Assembly: GCA_946886325.1 (NCBI GenBank)
Contig: CAMPIK010000229.1
Location: 1 to 5,170 of the forward strand
Direction: 5' to 3'
Length of the DNA stretch: 5,170 nt
DNA from: an uncultured Shinella sp.
GTDB taxonomy: Bacteria; Pseudomonadota; Alphaproteobacteria; Rhizobiales; Rhizobiaceae
The number at the start of each line of letters is the position of its first letter. Position 1 is the first letter of the stretch. A program made the translations under genes and the position numbers. Positions 4,154-5,170 of the stretch are shown one piece after another. The notes beneath the pieces are model-generated. The model saw only the letters and a program-made list of their open reading frames with translations. It ran no database searches and had not been told where the DNA came from.

Positions 4154-5170
4154 ACTTCTTCTTCGGCAGGCCGGGCAGGCCCATGCCACCGCCAAGACCG
4201 GGCAGACGACCGCCGCCGAGGCCCGGAAGTCCGCCGCCGCCAAGACCCGGCAGGCCGCCCGGACGGCCGAGGCCGGAGGTTTCGGCCTGCTTGGCCAGCG
4301 CTTCGAGCTGCTTCGGGTCCATGTTCGACAGGTCGGGCATGCCGCCCCCCATGCCGCCGAGCCCCATCTTGCCGGCAAGGCCGCCCATCATCTGCTTCAT
4401 CATGCCGCCGCCCTTCTTGCCGCCCATCATCTTCATCATGTCGGCCATCTGGCGGTGCATCTTCAGAAGCTTGTTGATGTCGGAGGCGTCGGTGCCGGAG
4501 CCGGCGGCGATGCGCTTCTTGCGGGAATGCTTGAGCAGATCCGGATTGGCGCGCTCGGCCTTCGTCATCGAGGAGATGATGGCGATCTGCCGGCCGAACA
4601 TGCGGTCGTCGAGCCCGGCCGACGCCATCTTGTCCTTCATGCCGGCCATGCCGGGCATCATGCCCATGATGCCGCCCATGCCGCCCATCTTCTGCATCTG
4701 GCGAAGCTGGTCGGCGAGGTCGTTCAGGTCGAACTTGCCCTTGGCCATCTTGGCGGCCATGGCGGCCGCCTTCTCGGCATCGATATTCTCCGCCGCCTTC
4801 TCGACGAGCGAGACGATGTCGCCCATGCCGAGGATGCGGTCGGCGACGCGGCGGGGATGGAACTCTTCGAGTTCGCCCATCTTCTCGCCGACGCCGATGA
4901 GCTTGATCGGCTTGCCGGTGACGGCGCGCATCGAAAGCGCCGCGCCGCCGCGGCCGTCGCCGTCCATGCGGGTCAGCACGAGGCCGGTAATGCCGACGCG
5001 GTCGTCGAAATTGCGGGCGAGGTTGACGGCGTCCTGGCCGGTCAGCGCATCGGCGACGAGCAGGATCTCGTGCGGATTGGACTTGCGCTTGATCTCGGCC
5101 ATCTCGAGCATCAGAGGCTCGTCGATATGGGTGCGGCCGGCGGTGTCGAGGATGACGACGTCATGGCCGC
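4152..5170 (-). CDS. ffh: Signal recognition particle GTPase Ffh (C-terminal part, cut by window edge)
   Basis: Ffh (SRP54) binds 4.5S RNA and signal sequences on ribosomes, then docks with FtsY at the membrane. The window holds the last 338 residues; the N domain and P-loop lie beyond the right edge. Visible GTPase motifs are DTAGR (visible residues 8-12), TRMDGDGRGG (66-75, with TRMD as the base-recognition motif) and GVGEKMGELEEFHP (92-105). The methionine-rich M domain starts near residue 140 with KFDLNDLADQLRQMQKMGG. It contains the SRP RNA-binding segment SRKKRIAAGSGT (215-226) and clusters such as HRQMADMMKMMGG. The tail is Gly/Met-rich, then three GLPGLGGG-like repeats, ending KKK. 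The E. coli protein has 453 residues; rhizobial forms are longer because of this tail. It heads the visible gene run and is tightly linked to chorismate mutase. Confidence 0.97.
   Translation of the reverse strand, partial: GHDVVILDTAGRTHIDEPLMLEMAEIKRKSNPHEILLVADALTGQDAVNLARNFDDRVGITGLVLTRMDGDGRGGAALSMRAVTGKPIKLIGVGEKMGELEEFHPRRVADRILGMGDIVSLVEKAAENIDAEKAAAMAAKMAKGKFDLNDLADQLRQMQKMGGMGGIMGMMPGMAGMKDKMASAGLDDRMFGRQIAIISSMTKAERANPDLLKHSRKKRIAAGSGTDASDINKLLKMHRQMADMMKMMGGKKGGGMMKQMMGGLAGKMGLGGMGGGMPDLSNMDPKQLEALAKQAETSGLGRPGGLPGLGGGGLPGLGGGRLPGLGGGMGLPGLPKKK
4185..4256 (-). repeat. Three 24-bp tandem repeats in the ffh 3' end encoding (G/R)LPGLGGG
   Basis: Units at 4256-4233, 4232-4209 and 4208-4185 encode GLPGLGGG, GLPGLGGG and RLPGLGGG. 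They differ mainly at third codon positions, so they are in-frame coding repeats and not a recent slippage product. A further partial copy (GLPGL) follows before the terminal KKK. Confidence 0.85.

Noticed and set aside
4142..4378. Upstream extension of the chorismate mutase frame into ffh
   Set aside because: The extra residues are a frame-shifted reading of the Gly-rich ffh tail, and a GTG with proper Shine-Dalgarno spacing exists at 4141.
1..5170. CRISPR arrays, tRNA/rRNA genes, insertion sequences, riboswitches, defence genes
   Set aside because: I looked on both strands and found no regularly spaced repeats, RNA gene signatures, transposase-like proteins or terminal inverted repeats.

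Overview
This is a GC-rich, mostly minus-strand stretch of an alphaproteobacterial chromosome. The protein sequences resemble those of Rhizobiales, probably Rhizobiaceae (the Rhizobium/Agrobacterium/Sinorhizobium/Shinella group). The evidence is the gene order ffh, chorismate mutase, rpsP, rimM, trmD, rplS, together with the Met/Gly-rich Ffh tail and the long Ala/Glu tail on ribosomal protein bL19. This placement comes from remembered family sequences, not from a search.

Layout, in the direction of minus-strand transcription (right to left). (1) 5170-4152: the C-terminal two thirds of ffh, the signal recognition particle GTPase, cut by the window edge. (2) 4141-3818: a small AroQ-type chorismate mutase whose ribosome binding site overlaps the ffh stop. 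(3) 3781-3419: rpsP. (4) A perfect 12-bp hairpin with a T-rich 3' side at 3390-3364. (5) 3335-2760: rimM. (6) 2757-2059: trmD, two bases after rimM. (7) 1331-2077, on the plus strand: a TauE/SafE (TSUP) family membrane permease, the only plus-strand gene, overlapping the trmD tail by 19 bp. (8) A 303-bp divergent intergenic region. (9) 1027-491: rplS, followed by a strong intrinsic terminator at 464-436. (10) 332-1: the first 110 codons of a periplasmic amino-acid-type ABC transporter substrate-binding protein, cut by the left edge.

The core is a translation and protein-targeting cluster. Ffh targets nascent membrane proteins, bS16 and bL19 are ribosomal proteins, RimM matures the 30S subunit and TrmD makes m1G37 in tRNA. 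It matches the classical rpsP-rimM-trmD-rplS operon with two departures. A chorismate mutase gene sits between ffh and rpsP, and a permease gene in the opposite direction separates rplS from trmD, so rplS needs its own promoter.

I do not see a new defence, mobile or otherwise undescribed system here. I see no CRISPR array, tRNA, rRNA, insertion sequence or recognised riboswitch. The points worth a second look are regulatory (the rpsP/rimM hairpin, the chorismate mutase/rpsP hairpin, the convergent overlap) and a few active-site substitutions in chorismate mutase and TrmD that I aligned by eye.
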